Under the pieces are notes generated by a model, which made no database searches, had not been told where the DNA came from, and saw only the letters and a list, made by a program, of their open reading frames with translations. Below, piece by piece: positions 36,714 through 45,038 of a DNA stretch of 64,000 nt; the first letter of the stretch is position 1; the number at the start of each line of letters is the position of its first letter. The position numbers and the translations under genes are program-made. The stretch is from CAYNHZ01 sp964397445 (lineage in GTDB: Bacteria; Bacteroidota; Bacteroidia; Bacteroidales; UBA932). The stretch is from NCBI GenBank assembly GCA_964397445.1, contig CAYNHZ010000001.1:310001-374000 (forward strand), written 5' to 3'.

Positions 36714-37751
36714 TTATGAATTTTTAGTTAATTGTTCAATATCTCTGATAAAATTGTTAATGTCTTCTTTTTGGGTGTTGAATGAGCACATCCATCTAAC
36801 TTCTGTAGTCTCTTCATCCCAAATATAAAATGTGTGTTTGGTACTTAGGGCATTATACAGTTCCCTTGGTATTGTTGCAAATACTGCATTAGTCTGTACG
36901 GGGCGTGTTATCTTTATTTGAGGTATTTGTTCTAAAGATTTCTCAAGATATTTTGCCATTTCATTAGAATGTGAGGCCAATTTTATGTTCAAATTGTCCT
37001 TTAGATACTCTTCAAATTGGGCTGCTATGAATCGACCTTTAGAGTATAGTTGAGTCATCTGTTTTCTGATATATTTAGCCCTTTGTGTTGATATTCCATT
37101 AAACCAGACAACAACTTCTCCCATCAACATCCCATTTTTTGTCCCTCCGAAGGAGAGTGCATCTACTCCACAATCCGCTGTGAAAGATTTGATAGGTAAT
37201 TGTAGTGCAGCTGCAGCATTTGAGATTCTTGATCCGTCAATATGGAGATAACATCCGTTTTTATGCATTAGATCTGCAAGAGCACGAATCTCTTTAGGGG
37301 TATAGAGTGTCCCCAATTCTGTAGGCTGAGAGATGGAGAGAACTTTAGGTTGAGAGTGGTGTTGAAAACCAAATCCAACAAGATGTTTTTCAACCTCTTC
37401 GCAAGTTACTTTTCCATCTACTTGTTTGATTGGGACCAATTTACAGCCAATTATGTTCTCCGGAGAACCACATTCATCGACATTGATATGGGCAGTTTCC
37501 GGACAAATTACACAATCTGTGCTTGTAACCATATTGGATATTGAGAGTATATTTGCACCTGTGCCATTCATAACGAATAGTGCAGAACAATTGCCTCCTA
37601 AGAGATTTTGAATAGTTGATAGGATTTTTGCCGAATATTCATCTTCTCCGTATGCTTCTGCGTAGTGTGTGTTGGCGTCTGTGATAGCCTTCAAAATAAG
37701 TGGATGAACACCTGAATGGTTATCGCTGCCGAAACTATGTTTCATAGCCAT
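36714..37751 (-). CDS. ltaE: Low-specificity L-threonine aldolase / beta-eliminating lyase family
   Basis: A 345-residue PLP enzyme of fold type I: FGSDNHSGVHPLILKAI, EDEYSAKI, ALFVMNGTGANILSIS, HINVDECGSPE, HIDGSRISNAAAAL and the PLP-Lys in SFGGTKNGM. It splits threonine or allo-threonine to glycine and acetaldehyde; gcvH, next door, would act on the glycine. The start at 37751 (MAMKHSFG) is chosen because a -7 box at 37760-37767 lies within the longer frame. Heads the aldolase-ligase-GNAT operon. Confidence 0.88.
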   Translation of the reverse strand: MAMKHSFGSDNHSGVHPLILKAITDANTHYAEAYGEDEYSAKILSTIQNLLGGNCSALFVMNGTGANILSISNMVTSTDCVICPETAHINVDECGSPENIIGCKLVPIKQVDGKVTCEEVEKHLVGFGFQHHSQPKVLSISQPTELGTLYTPKEIRALADLMHKNGCYLHIDGSRISNAAAALQLPIKSFTADCGVDALSFGGTKNGMLMGEVVVWFNGISTQRAKYIRKQMTQLYSKGRFIAAQFEEYLKDNLNIKLASHSNEMAKYLEKSLEQIPQIKITRPVQTNAVFATIPRELYNALSTKHTFYIWDEETTEVRWMCSFNTQKEDINNFIRDIEQLTKNS

Positions 37752-37759
37752 ATTTTTTA

Positions 37760-37767
37760 CAAAATTA
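37760..37767 (-). promoter_or_regulatory. -7 element for the aldolase operon
   Basis: Minus-strand TAATTTTG fits TAnnTTTG; it ends 8 bases before the ATG at 37751, implying a very short leader and ruling out the longer frame beginning at 37820. Confidence 0.45.
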
Positions 37768-37848
37768 AACAAAAAGAGATGCTTTATTTTACAAAAAGAT
37801 GAAAATGTGGTGAAATGCACCTCTTTGGTGGTGAATTGCTGGTATAAA

Positions 37849-37884
37849 AAGAGCTACTTATCTATGTAAGAATAAGTAGCTCTT
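37849..37884 (-). terminator. Intrinsic terminator after gcvH
   Basis: A 13-bp stem, AAGAGCTACTTAT with ATAAGTAGCTCTT, with a 10-base loop; on the minus strand it is followed by five T residues. It closes the gcvH transcript. Confidence 0.85.
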
Positions 37885-37904
37885 AAGATATATGTATTAA
37901 AAGA

Positions 37905-38279
37905 CTAAATCAGTCCTTTATATTCTTCAGCGTTCATTAGTTTAGAAACCTCATCAGGATTGGAGAATCTGATCTTAATCATCCATCCTTTTCCATAGGG
38001 GTCTGTATTTACAGATTCGGGAGCACCTTCAAGTTCGGTGTTAACCTCGATAATCTCGCCTGAAAGTGGCATAAGGGCATCAGCAACAGTTTTAACTGCT
38101 TCGATAGCTCCGAAAACCTCCTCTTGATCAAGAGTTTCCCCTTCAGTTTGTATGTCAACAAAAACTATGTCTCCGAGTTGATCTTGTGCAAAATCTGTAA
38201 TACCAACGATAGCAATATCACCTTCGATTTTAACCCATTCGTGGTCTTTTGTGTACTTTAAATTACTAGGAATATTCAT
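37905..38279 (-). CDS. gcvH: Glycine cleavage system H protein
   Basis: A 124-residue lipoyl-carrier protein of normal length. The lipoylation Lys63 is in FGAIEAVKTVADAL, with LSGEIIEVN and NTDPYGKGWMIKI typical of GcvH. It shuttles the aminomethyl group between P, T and L proteins; those genes are not in the window. Monocistronic: own -7 box upstream and terminator downstream. Confidence 0.96.
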   Translation of the reverse strand: MNIPSNLKYTKDHEWVKIEGDIAIVGITDFAQDQLGDIVFVDIQTEGETLDQEEVFGAIEAVKTVADALMPLSGEIIEVNTELEGAPESVNTDPYGKGWMIKIRFSNPDEVSKLMNAEEYKGLI

Positions 38280-38306
38280 ATTATTAATTTTTATTTAATT
38301 AGTCTG

Positions 38307-38314
38307 CAAATGTA
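38307..38314 (-). promoter_or_regulatory. -7 promoter element for gcvH
   Basis: Minus-strand TACATTTG fits TAnnTTTG, 28 bases before the gcvH start, in the gap after ruvA. Confidence 0.5.
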
Positions 38315-38330
38315 TTAATTTTTTAATATT

Positions 38331-38915
38331 CTATAAAATTTTAAGAGCTTTCTTGATAATCTCCTCTAAGGAGAGGATAGATTCTTTGGAGATTATCGAA
38401 TCTACAACCTTCTCAACATTGTTTTTATTAAAACCCAAGAGGATAAGTGCAGATATCGCCTCTCCTCTTGAACTATTGTCATTATTGATAGAGGATAAGT
38501 TTAACGGACTCCCCCCTTTAGTGATCTTATCTTTTAATTCAATTATTGCCCTCTGAGCAGTTTTAATACCTATCCCTTTAATAGTTTTTATTTTATTGAC
38601 ATCACCTGTGGCAATAGCTTTTGAGATCTCATCAGGGGTAAGTGATGAGAGCATCATCCTTGCGGTGTTTGGTCCTATCCCTGAAACCGAAAGAAGGAGA
38701 GTGAATATACTCCTCTCATCTTTGTCAAAAAAACCATAGAGAGTCTCTTCATCTTCCCTGACTAAGTGATAAATATAGACCTTGGCCCCCTTTTGACCTT
38801 GAAATCGTTCATAGGTGTGGAGAGAAATTAGGATCCTATACCCTATACCATTATTATCAAGTATTAATTCGGCCGGATTGATCTCGACAACCGAGCCATT
38901 GATGTAGTCATACAT
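38331..38915 (-). CDS. ruvA: Holliday junction DNA-binding protein RuvA
   Basis: A 194-residue RuvA: N-terminal OB-fold (MYDYINGSVVEINPAELILDNNGIGY, YIYHLVREDEETLYGFFD), two helix-hairpin-helix motifs (LLLSVSGIGPNTARMMLS; IKTIKGIGIKTAQRAIIELKDK), and a C-terminal domain (ISALILLGFNKNNVEKVV) that regulates RuvB. It diverges from sufS with back-to-back promoter elements. ruvB is ~23 kb away. Confidence 0.95.
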   Translation of the reverse strand: MYDYINGSVVEINPAELILDNNGIGYRILISLHTYERFQGQKGAKVYIYHLVREDEETLYGFFDKDERSIFTLLLSVSGIGPNTARMMLSSLTPDEISKAIATGDVNKIKTIKGIGIKTAQRAIIELKDKITKGGSPLNLSSINNDNSSRGEAISALILLGFNKNNVEKVVDSIISKESILSLEEIIKKALKIL

Positions 38916-38936
38916 ATTATTTATAATCTATTTATG

Positions 38937-38944
38937 CAAAAATA
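38937..38944 (-). promoter_or_regulatory. -7 promoter element for ruvA
   Basis: Minus-strand TATTTTTG fits TAnnTTTG, 22 bases before the ruvA start. Only 2 bases separate it from the opposite-facing sufS element. Confidence 0.55.
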
Positions 38945-38946
38945 GT

Positions 38947-38954
38947 TACTTTTG
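38947..38954 (+). promoter_or_regulatory. -7 promoter element for the suf operon
   Basis: TACTTTTG fits TAnnTTTG; it ends 8 bases before the first sufS ATG (38963), so the message would be nearly leaderless, or the ATG at 38972 is used. Confidence 0.6.
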
Positions 38955-38962
38955 CGGATTAA

Positions 38963-40189
38963 ATGAAAGATATGGAGTTAATTAAAGCTATTCGTAATAA
39001 ATTTCCCGCACTTGATCAACAGGTTTACGGGAAACCCCTCATATATTTTGATAATGCAGCCACTTCTCAAAAGCCTGAAGAGGTGATCTCATTGATTAAT
39101 AATATGATGGCTATTAAAAATGGAAATATTCACAGGGCTGTTCACAAATTGAGTTCTGATGCTACACAACTCTATGAAGCAGGGCGTGATGCTGTTAAAG
39201 AGTTTATTAATGCTCGAAAAAGGGAGGAGATTATCTTTACATCAGGGACAACAGCTGCTATAAATCTTGTTGCCTATACTTTTGCTGAAAAATATCTTAA
39301 CAAAGGTGATGTGGTTATTATTTCCGAGGCAGAACACCATTCAAATCTTGTTCCTTGGCAAATGGCTTGTCTTAGGAGTGGGGCTGTTTTGAAATATTTA
39401 CCAGTTGATGAGAATGGGGAGTGGCAAATGGATCAGTTAGATAAATTGCTGAATGATAGGGTTAAGATGGTGGCAGTATCGCATATATCCAATGTCTTGG
39501 GTATTGTAAATCCGATAAAGAATCTAATTGACAAAGCTCACTCTGTAGGTGCGCTTGTATTGATCGATGGCGCACAGGGTATTGTTCATCAAAAGGTGGA
39601 TGTTGTTGGGCTCGATTGTGATTTTTATGTTTTTTCAGGCCATAAATTATATGCTTCGACCGGGATAGGGGTGTTGTATGGCAAATCATCAATATTAAAT
39701 GACTTACCACCTTGGATGGGAGGTGGGGATATGGTTGATACCGTTTCATTCGAAAAAACCACTTATGCACAACTCCCGTTGAAATTTGAAGCAGGTACCC
39801 CAAATTATATAGGGGCAGCATCATTTAAACCGGCTATTGATTTTATGCTTGATATTAGAAGTAATGACTTATATGATTATGAGAAAAATATAATATCATA
39901 CCTCAATGAACAGTTTATGTTGATAGATGGGTTACGAGTGTATGGTGTAGGGGAGAATAAGATCCCCCTTTTCTCTTTTACTGTTGACGGGGTACACCAT
40001 AGTGATATTGCTCAATTGCTTGATAAAATGGGTATTGCAGTTAGATCCGGGCTTATGTGTGCGGAGCCCTTGATTAATAAATATGATAAGACAGGGGTGG
40101 TTAGGGCATCTCTTGCCCCCTATAACACCTTGGAGGAGTGTGAATTTTTTATCTCTGCCTTGAGAAAAGTTATTGGTATGTTAAGGTAG
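38963..40189 (+). CDS. sufS: Cysteine desulfurase SufS
   Basis: A 408-residue class II cysteine desulfurase that provides sulfur for Fe-S clusters. N-terminus IRNKFPALDQQVYGKPLIYFDNAATSQKP, TSGTTAAINLVA, EAEHHSNLVPWQ, PLP-Lys in FYVFSGHKLYASTGIGVLYG, and the catalytic Cys in RSGLMCAEPL near residue 362. It is followed by its activator sufE and by sufT. The scaffold genes sufBCD are not next to it here. A second in-frame Met (38972) is an equally plausible start. Confidence 0.95.
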   Translation: MKDMELIKAIRNKFPALDQQVYGKPLIYFDNAATSQKPEEVISLINNMMAIKNGNIHRAVHKLSSDATQLYEAGRDAVKEFINARKREEIIFTSGTTAAINLVAYTFAEKYLNKGDVVIISEAEHHSNLVPWQMACLRSGAVLKYLPVDENGEWQMDQLDKLLNDRVKMVAVSHISNVLGIVNPIKNLIDKAHSVGALVLIDGAQGIVHQKVDVVGLDCDFYVFSGHKLYASTGIGVLYGKSSILNDLPPWMGGGDMVDTVSFEKTTYAQLPLKFEAGTPNYIGAASFKPAIDFMLDIRSNDLYDYEKNIISYLNEQFMLIDGLRVYGVGENKIPLFSFTVDGVHHSDIAQLLDKMGIAVRSGLMCAEPLINKYDKTGVVRASLAPYNTLEECEFFISALRKVIGMLR

Positions 40190-40237
40190 AACGTTTTTAT
40201 AATATGTTATTTTTTAAGTATTTAAATATAGTAAGTT

Positions 40238-40657
40238 ATGAATATTAAAGAGGTAGAGGATCAAATCGTTGAGGAGTTTTCAATTTTTACAGAGTGGATG
40301 GATAAATATGAATACCTTATTGAACTCGGTAAATCGTTGCCAATCATTGGAGAGCAACAAAAGAATGAGCTAAATCTTATCAAAGGTTGCCAGTCTCGTG
40401 TTTGGCTTAACGCAGAGTTTGTAGATGGTAAATTGTATTTTACAGCTGATAGTGATGCGATCATTACAAAGGGGATAATTTCCTTGTTGATAAGAGTATA
40501 TAATGGGAGAACACCATCTGAGATATTGAACTCTGATCTCTCTTTTGTGGAGGCGATAGGATTGAAAGAGAATCTCTCCCCAACACGGGCAAATGGTCTG
40601 TTGTCAATGATTAAACAGATCCATTCATACGCTTTGGCTTTTTCTTCAAATAAATAA
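40238..40657 (+). CDS. sufE: Cysteine desulfuration protein SufE
   Basis: A 139-residue SufE; active Cys in LIKGCQSRVWL near residue 51, which accepts persulfide sulfur from SufS. IITKGIISLLIRVYNGRTPSEI and the C-terminal GLKENLSPTRANGLLSMIK are conserved. Second gene of the sufS-sufE-sufT-folK run. Confidence 0.95.
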   Translation: MNIKEVEDQIVEEFSIFTEWMDKYEYLIELGKSLPIIGEQQKNELNLIKGCQSRVWLNAEFVDGKLYFTADSDAIITKGIISLLIRVYNGRTPSEILNSDLSFVEAIGLKENLSPTRANGLLSMIKQIHSYALAFSSNK

Positions 40658-40669
40658 TTCGATGATATT

Positions 40670-40981
40670 ATGGATAAAATTGCATTACAGAGGGATATAG
40701 TAAGGGCTTTAAGACAAGTTTTTGACCCTGAAATACCGGTTAATGTTTATGATCTCGGTCTTATTTACAATATTGATATTGATCAAGATCAAAAAGTGTT
40801 TGTTAAAATGACATTAACGGCCCCTAATTGTCCTATGGCTGATCAGTTGATCGAGGATATTAATGATGCTGTAAAAGATGTTCCAGGGGTAACAGATGTT
40901 GCGATAGAGATTGTTTTTGAACCGCCTTGGGATAAAACGAAAATGAGTGATGCAGCTTTACTTGAATTAGGCCTTCTTTAA
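40670..40981 (+). CDS. sufT: SufT/MIP18-like Fe-S assembly protein (DUF59)
   Basis: A 103-residue DUF59 protein: VFDPEIPVNVYDLGLIYNI, KMTLTAPNCPMADQLIEDI with the conserved Cys, and VFEPPWDKTKMSDAALLELGL. The family helps maturation of Fe-S proteins. Its position 12 bases after sufE supports the SufT name. Confidence 0.92.
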   Translation: MDKIALQRDIVRALRQVFDPEIPVNVYDLGLIYNIDIDQDQKVFVKMTLTAPNCPMADQLIEDINDAVKDVPGVTDVAIEIVFEPPWDKTKMSDAALLELGLL

Positions 40982-41001
40982 TACCTTTATCTATTTTGGC
41001 T

Positions 41002-41439
41002 ATGGAGAGGGTATATCTTCTATTGGGTACTAATTTGGGAAATAAAAAAGCTAATCTTGAGATAGCAATTTCTCTACTTGTTTCTGAACTTTCACCTTAT
41101 CTTTTCTCTGAGATAGTAGAATCTTCTGTTCACGAATCTGAACCTTGGGGTTTTGATTCAGATGAGATGTTTCTTAATCAGGCTATTGCTTTCGATACGA
41201 CAGTCTCTCCTATGGAACTTCTAAAGGTCTGCAAGTATGTTGAGTCTAAGATGGGTAGAGATATAAAGGAGCCTGCTTTTGATGCAGAAGGCAATCGGAT
41301 ATATAAGTCTAGGGTGATAGATATTGATATTTTATTATATGGGGAGAGGGTGATAGATTTGCCTGATTTGAAAATTCCCCACCCGGGTTTACCGAATAGG
41401 GAATTTGCTCAGATTCCGTTAAAGGAGATTTTGAGGTAA
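41002..41439 (+). CDS. folK: 2-amino-4-hydroxy-6-hydroxymethyldihydropteridine diphosphokinase
   Basis: A 145-residue HPPK of folate synthesis, which pyrophosphorylates the pterin before DHPS. YLLLGTNLGNKKANLEIAI, SSVHESEPWGFDS, FLNQAIAFDT, RVIDIDILLYGERVIDLPDLKIPHPGLPNREFAQIPLKEI are the family motifs. The ATG at 41002 is preferred to a TTG six bases earlier. Last gene of the suf-led run. Confidence 0.95.
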   Translation: MERVYLLLGTNLGNKKANLEIAISLLVSELSPYLFSEIVESSVHESEPWGFDSDEMFLNQAIAFDTTVSPMELLKVCKYVESKMGRDIKEPAFDAEGNRIYKSRVIDIDILLYGERVIDLPDLKIPHPGLPNREFAQIPLKEILR

Positions 41440-41460
41440 TGTGACCTTTATTGTTCTTCT

Positions 41461-43392
41461 CTAATAATTTAAAAATTTGATATATTCTTCAAGAGAACTA
41501 CTTCCGATAGGACCGGATAGTATATTCTCGTTTGTGTCTATTATTACATATAGGGGTTGTGATGCTGAATAGAATTTCTCAGTCTGGTATTTTCTTAACC
41601 TTTTTCCAAGTGTTTTATATTCAGAGTCGGGTGTTTTGTCGTCTACGTATAGGTTCGCTATAATGAAATTGCTTTTTAATTTATCCAAAACACTGTTTTC
41701 GTTTAAAACTGTTGATTCCATTACTTTACATACGCTGCAAGTGTGAGATTTGAAACTCAATAAGATGGGTTTATTCTCTTTTTTTGCAACCTCTAATGCT
41801 GCCTCGATTGAGGGGTAGCTTATTAGTGAAGAGTATCCACTTATAGACGAAGTTTTGGTCGATTCAGATGGTTTGCTCTCTCCTGAGATTACTAATGTTG
41901 TTCCATCTAAAGGGGGAATAAGTCCTGAAATAGATTTCAGAGGGGCCCCAAATAGGCCGGGTATCATATATAATGTGAATGAAAAACAGACAATTGCTGC
42001 TATCATTCTTCCCCAACCAAGACCTTTAACTTCTGAGTCGTGGCTTGTTCTGATAAGTCCGAGAAAATACAATCCCAAAAGAAAAGTAAGTGATATCCAG
42101 ATTGATAGGAATCCTAATCTTGTAATGATCCCCCATCCGAAGTATGCATCAACATTGTAGAAGAATTTCATTGCAAATGCTAACATTACAAATGCGAAGA
42201 CAACCTTAACAACATTTAGCCAACTGCCCGACTTAGGCATACTTTTCATTATTCCAGGGAAGAATGAAAATACTACGAATGGGAGGGAGAAGGCTAGGCC
42301 AAATGCTGCCATTCCGAGTATAGGTTTAAGGGCTACTCCGCCAACTACTGCTGCTGCAAGGATTGAACCTACGAATGGTCCGGTGCAGGAGAAAGAAACT
42401 ATAACCATTGCGAAAGCTACAAAGAAGGCTGCGATGTATCCCCCTTTATCGGCTTGTTTATCTGCTTTATTTGCAAGTCCGCTCGGTAATGTGATCTCGA
42501 ATGCGCCCAAAAAAGAGATGGCAAAAACTAAAAAGAGAAGTGCAAAGATTAGATTGGGGATCCAGTGGGTGCCGAGTGCATCAGTTGCAGAGGTGCTCTG
42601 GAATAGAGCAACAATGAGTCCTAATGCTGTATAGATCAGGATAACAGATAGTCCGAAAATCAACCCTTTTGTGATCCCTTCTTTTCTCGACCCGCCACCG
42701 GCGAGGAATCCGACTGTCATAGGAATCATCGGGAAAACGCAAGGGGTTATCACCCCTCCAAGTCCTGCTGCAAAAGCTATTAATAAGAAAATCAATAAGG
42801 AATCCTCTTTAGTTTCAGGTTTAGCCTCAGATTCGTTTTCAGTTATTTTTTCAACGGGTGTTTGTATAGTTTCAACTTGTTGTTCTGCGATCACAGTGGT
42901 AGTTGTGTCAGAAACAGGTGTGGTTTGGGGTGTAACATTTAAAACAACATCTTTATCGTTTATAAGACACTCTCCTCCATTACAGGTTTGATAGTTTAAC
43001 ATCCCCTTAACCAAAAACTTATCTTTTGTTATAGGTTTGATGATTTGTTTGAAGTATGCAACCGGTTCAAAATATTCAACCTCTATTTCGAAGGAAGGGT
43101 CAATTTTTTTATGGGGAGTTTGTCCATTTTGGAGACTTCCGACTGCTTTATACTTGTCTGATGGTTCCATTTCAAAGGTGCAGTTGAGAGGTCCGTTTTC
43201 AATGGGGGTAGCTCCGTATAGGTACCATCCATCTGCAATTTTGATTTGAAAATTAAGTTCTATATCACCATTATCAAGGATTTTATAGCTGCTTTTAAGC
43301 GTTGTAACCTCTTTAGTGTCTTGTCCGAAAACTGATATACTTGACAATGTTGTCAATACGAGGGTAAAGAAATAAAAGATAAATCTTTTCAT
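41461..43392 (-). CDS. dsbD: Thiol:disulfide interchange protein DsbD
   Basis: A 643-residue protein: signal peptide (MKRFIFYFFTLVLTTLSSISVFGQ), N-terminal DsbD-alpha-like domain with two Cys (QTCNGGECLI ~ residue 136-143), eight-helix membrane domain (GVITPCVFPMIPMTVGFLAGG; SFSCTGPFVGSILA with its Cys), and a C-terminal thioredoxin domain with CSVC in SFKSHTCSVCKVME. It passes electrons from cytoplasmic thioredoxin to the periplasm. Complete set of redox Cys is visible. Divergent from glyS. Confidence 0.93.
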   Translation of the reverse strand: MKRFIFYFFTLVLTTLSSISVFGQDTKEVTTLKSSYKILDNGDIELNFQIKIADGWYLYGATPIENGPLNCTFEMEPSDKYKAVGSLQNGQTPHKKIDPSFEIEVEYFEPVAYFKQIIKPITKDKFLVKGMLNYQTCNGGECLINDKDVVLNVTPQTTPVSDTTTTVIAEQQVETIQTPVEKITENESEAKPETKEDSLLIFLLIAFAAGLGGVITPCVFPMIPMTVGFLAGGGSRKEGITKGLIFGLSVILIYTALGLIVALFQSTSATDALGTHWIPNLIFALLFLVFAISFLGAFEITLPSGLANKADKQADKGGYIAAFFVAFAMVIVSFSCTGPFVGSILAAAVVGGVALKPILGMAAFGLAFSLPFVVFSFFPGIMKSMPKSGSWLNVVKVVFAFVMLAFAMKFFYNVDAYFGWGIITRLGFLSIWISLTFLLGLYFLGLIRTSHDSEVKGLGWGRMIAAIVCFSFTLYMIPGLFGAPLKSISGLIPPLDGTTLVISGESKPSESTKTSSISGYSSLISYPSIEAALEVAKKENKPILLSFKSHTCSVCKVMESTVLNENSVLDKLKSNFIIANLYVDDKTPDSEYKTLGKRLRKYQTEKFYSASQPLYVIIDTNENILSGPIGSSSLEEYIKFLNY

Positions 43393-43442
43393 AAGATTGA
43401 TTTTGTGGATCTTTAAATTAAAGTAAATAAATAAGTAGAGGG

Positions 43443-43450
43443 CAAAAGTA
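43443..43450 (-). promoter_or_regulatory. -7 promoter element for dsbD
   Basis: Minus-strand TACTTTTG, 51 bases before the start; a mirror copy of the glyS element 12 bases away. Confidence 0.5.
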
Positions 43451-43462
43451 TTAAAATATTAG

Positions 43463-43470
43463 TACTTTTG
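43463..43470 (+). promoter_or_regulatory. -7 promoter element for glyS
   Basis: TACTTTTG fits TAnnTTTG, 20 bases before the glyS ATG. With the dsbD element it forms an exact 8-bp inverted repeat. Confidence 0.6.
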
Positions 43471-43490
43471 CACAATTTATATTCAAATTA

Positions 43491-45038
43491 ATGATGACAC
43501 AAGAGGAACTTTTTAAGAATTTGACAGCTCACGCTAAGGAGTATGGCTTTATTTTTCAATCAAGTGAGATTTATGATGGACTCAGTGCTGTATATGATTA
43601 TGGACAGTTGGGTGTTGAATTGAAAAACAATATTAAAAAATATTGGTGGGATGCAATGGTGCGTCTTAACGATAATATTGTTGGGATTGATTCTGCGATT
43701 TTTATGCATCCTAAAATATGGGAGGCATCCGGACACGTTGGGGCTTTCAACGATCCACTTATAGATAATAAAGATTCTAAGAAGAGGTATAGGGCTGATG
43801 TGCTTCTTGAAGATTATATTGCAAAAATCGAAGAGAAAATTGAAAAAGAGGTTGAAAAAGGGAGGAGAAAATTTGGAGACTCTTTTGATGAGGAGCAGTT
43901 TCGTGCCACTAATCCGAATGTATTAAGAAATAAGGAAAAATCGGATAATGTGAGGAAGAAGATGGTTGCCGCCCTTACAACAAATGATCTAAAGGGTCTA
44001 AAAGATTTAATTGTTGAGTGTGAAATAGCTTGCCCTATTTCGGGGAGTAGGAATTGGACAGATGTAAGGCAATTCAACTTAATGTTTAGTACCCAATTGG
44101 GAAATATTTCAGATGAGAGTGGTATTATCTATCTCAGACCTGAGACTGCTCAGGGGATCTTTGTGAATTTTCTCAATGTTCAGAAAACAGGAAGAATGAA
44201 GATCCCTTTTGGGATAGCTCAAATAGGCAAAGCATTTCGCAATGAGATAGTTGCTCGTCAGTTTATTTTCAGAATGAGAGAGTTTGAACAGATGGAAATG
44301 CAATTTTTTGTTCGCCCGGGTGATGAGATGAAATGGTATGAGAAGTGGAAAGAGATCAGATTGGCTTGGCATAAATCTTTAGGACTTGGTGATCATAAAT
44401 ATAGATTTCACGATCACGATAAATTAGCTCATTATGCAAATGCAGCTGCCGATATTGAATTTGAATTTCCTTTTGGATTTAAGGAGCTTGAAGGGATCCA
44501 TTCAAGGACCGATTTTGACCTTACAAATCATCAGAAGTTTTCAGGTAGGAAAATTCAATATTTTGATCCTGAAACTAATGAGAGCTATGTTCCTTATGTT
44601 GTTGAGACATCGATTGGTCTTGATAGAATGTTTTTGGCAGTTCTTTCATCTTCTTATACAGAGGAGAAGTTGGATAATGGTGAGGAGCGTGTAGTATTAA
44701 GGATTCCCCCTATTCTTGCCCCAGTTAAGCTGGCGATTCTCCCTTTGATTAAGAAAGATGGTTTGCCGGAGGTTGCCCGTGAAATAATGAATACCCTTAA
44801 ATTAGATTTCAATTGTCAATATGATGAAAAAGATAGTATTGGGAAGAGGTATCGTCGTCAAGATGCAATAGGCACCCCGTTCTGTATTACTGTCGATCAT
44901 CAAACTCTTGAAGATAATAAAGTTACGATAAGATATCGTGATAGTATGGAGCAGGAGAGGATTGATATTTCTTCAATAAGGGATATAATAGAAAACAAAA
45001 CGAGTTTTAAAACAATATTTAACAAACTTTCATTATGA
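43491..45038 (+). CDS. glyS: Glycyl-tRNA synthetase (single-chain alpha2 class II)
   Basis: A 515-residue class IIA synthetase charging tRNA-Gly. The catalytic core is readable: YGQLGVELKNNIKKYWW, RPETAQGIFVNF, QIGKAFRNEI, FRMREFEQMEMQFF, SIGLDRMFLAVL, and the anticodon-binding domain (APVKLAILPLIKKDGL, YRRQDAIGTPFCITVDHQ). This is the archaeal/eukaryote-like dimeric type, not the alpha-beta tetramer. Its stop overlaps the next start by 4 bases. An ATG three bases later is an alternative start. Confidence 0.96.
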   Translation: MMTQEELFKNLTAHAKEYGFIFQSSEIYDGLSAVYDYGQLGVELKNNIKKYWWDAMVRLNDNIVGIDSAIFMHPKIWEASGHVGAFNDPLIDNKDSKKRYRADVLLEDYIAKIEEKIEKEVEKGRRKFGDSFDEEQFRATNPNVLRNKEKSDNVRKKMVAALTTNDLKGLKDLIVECEIACPISGSRNWTDVRQFNLMFSTQLGNISDESGIIYLRPETAQGIFVNFLNVQKTGRMKIPFGIAQIGKAFRNEIVARQFIFRMREFEQMEMQFFVRPGDEMKWYEKWKEIRLAWHKSLGLGDHKYRFHDHDKLAHYANAAADIEFEFPFGFKELEGIHSRTDFDLTNHQKFSGRKIQYFDPETNESYVPYVVETSIGLDRMFLAVLSSSYTEEKLDNGEERVVLRIPPILAPVKLAILPLIKKDGLPEVAREIMNTLKLDFNCQYDEKDSIGKRYRRQDAIGTPFCITVDHQTLEDNKVTIRYRDSMEQERIDISSIRDIIENKTSFKTIFNKLSL

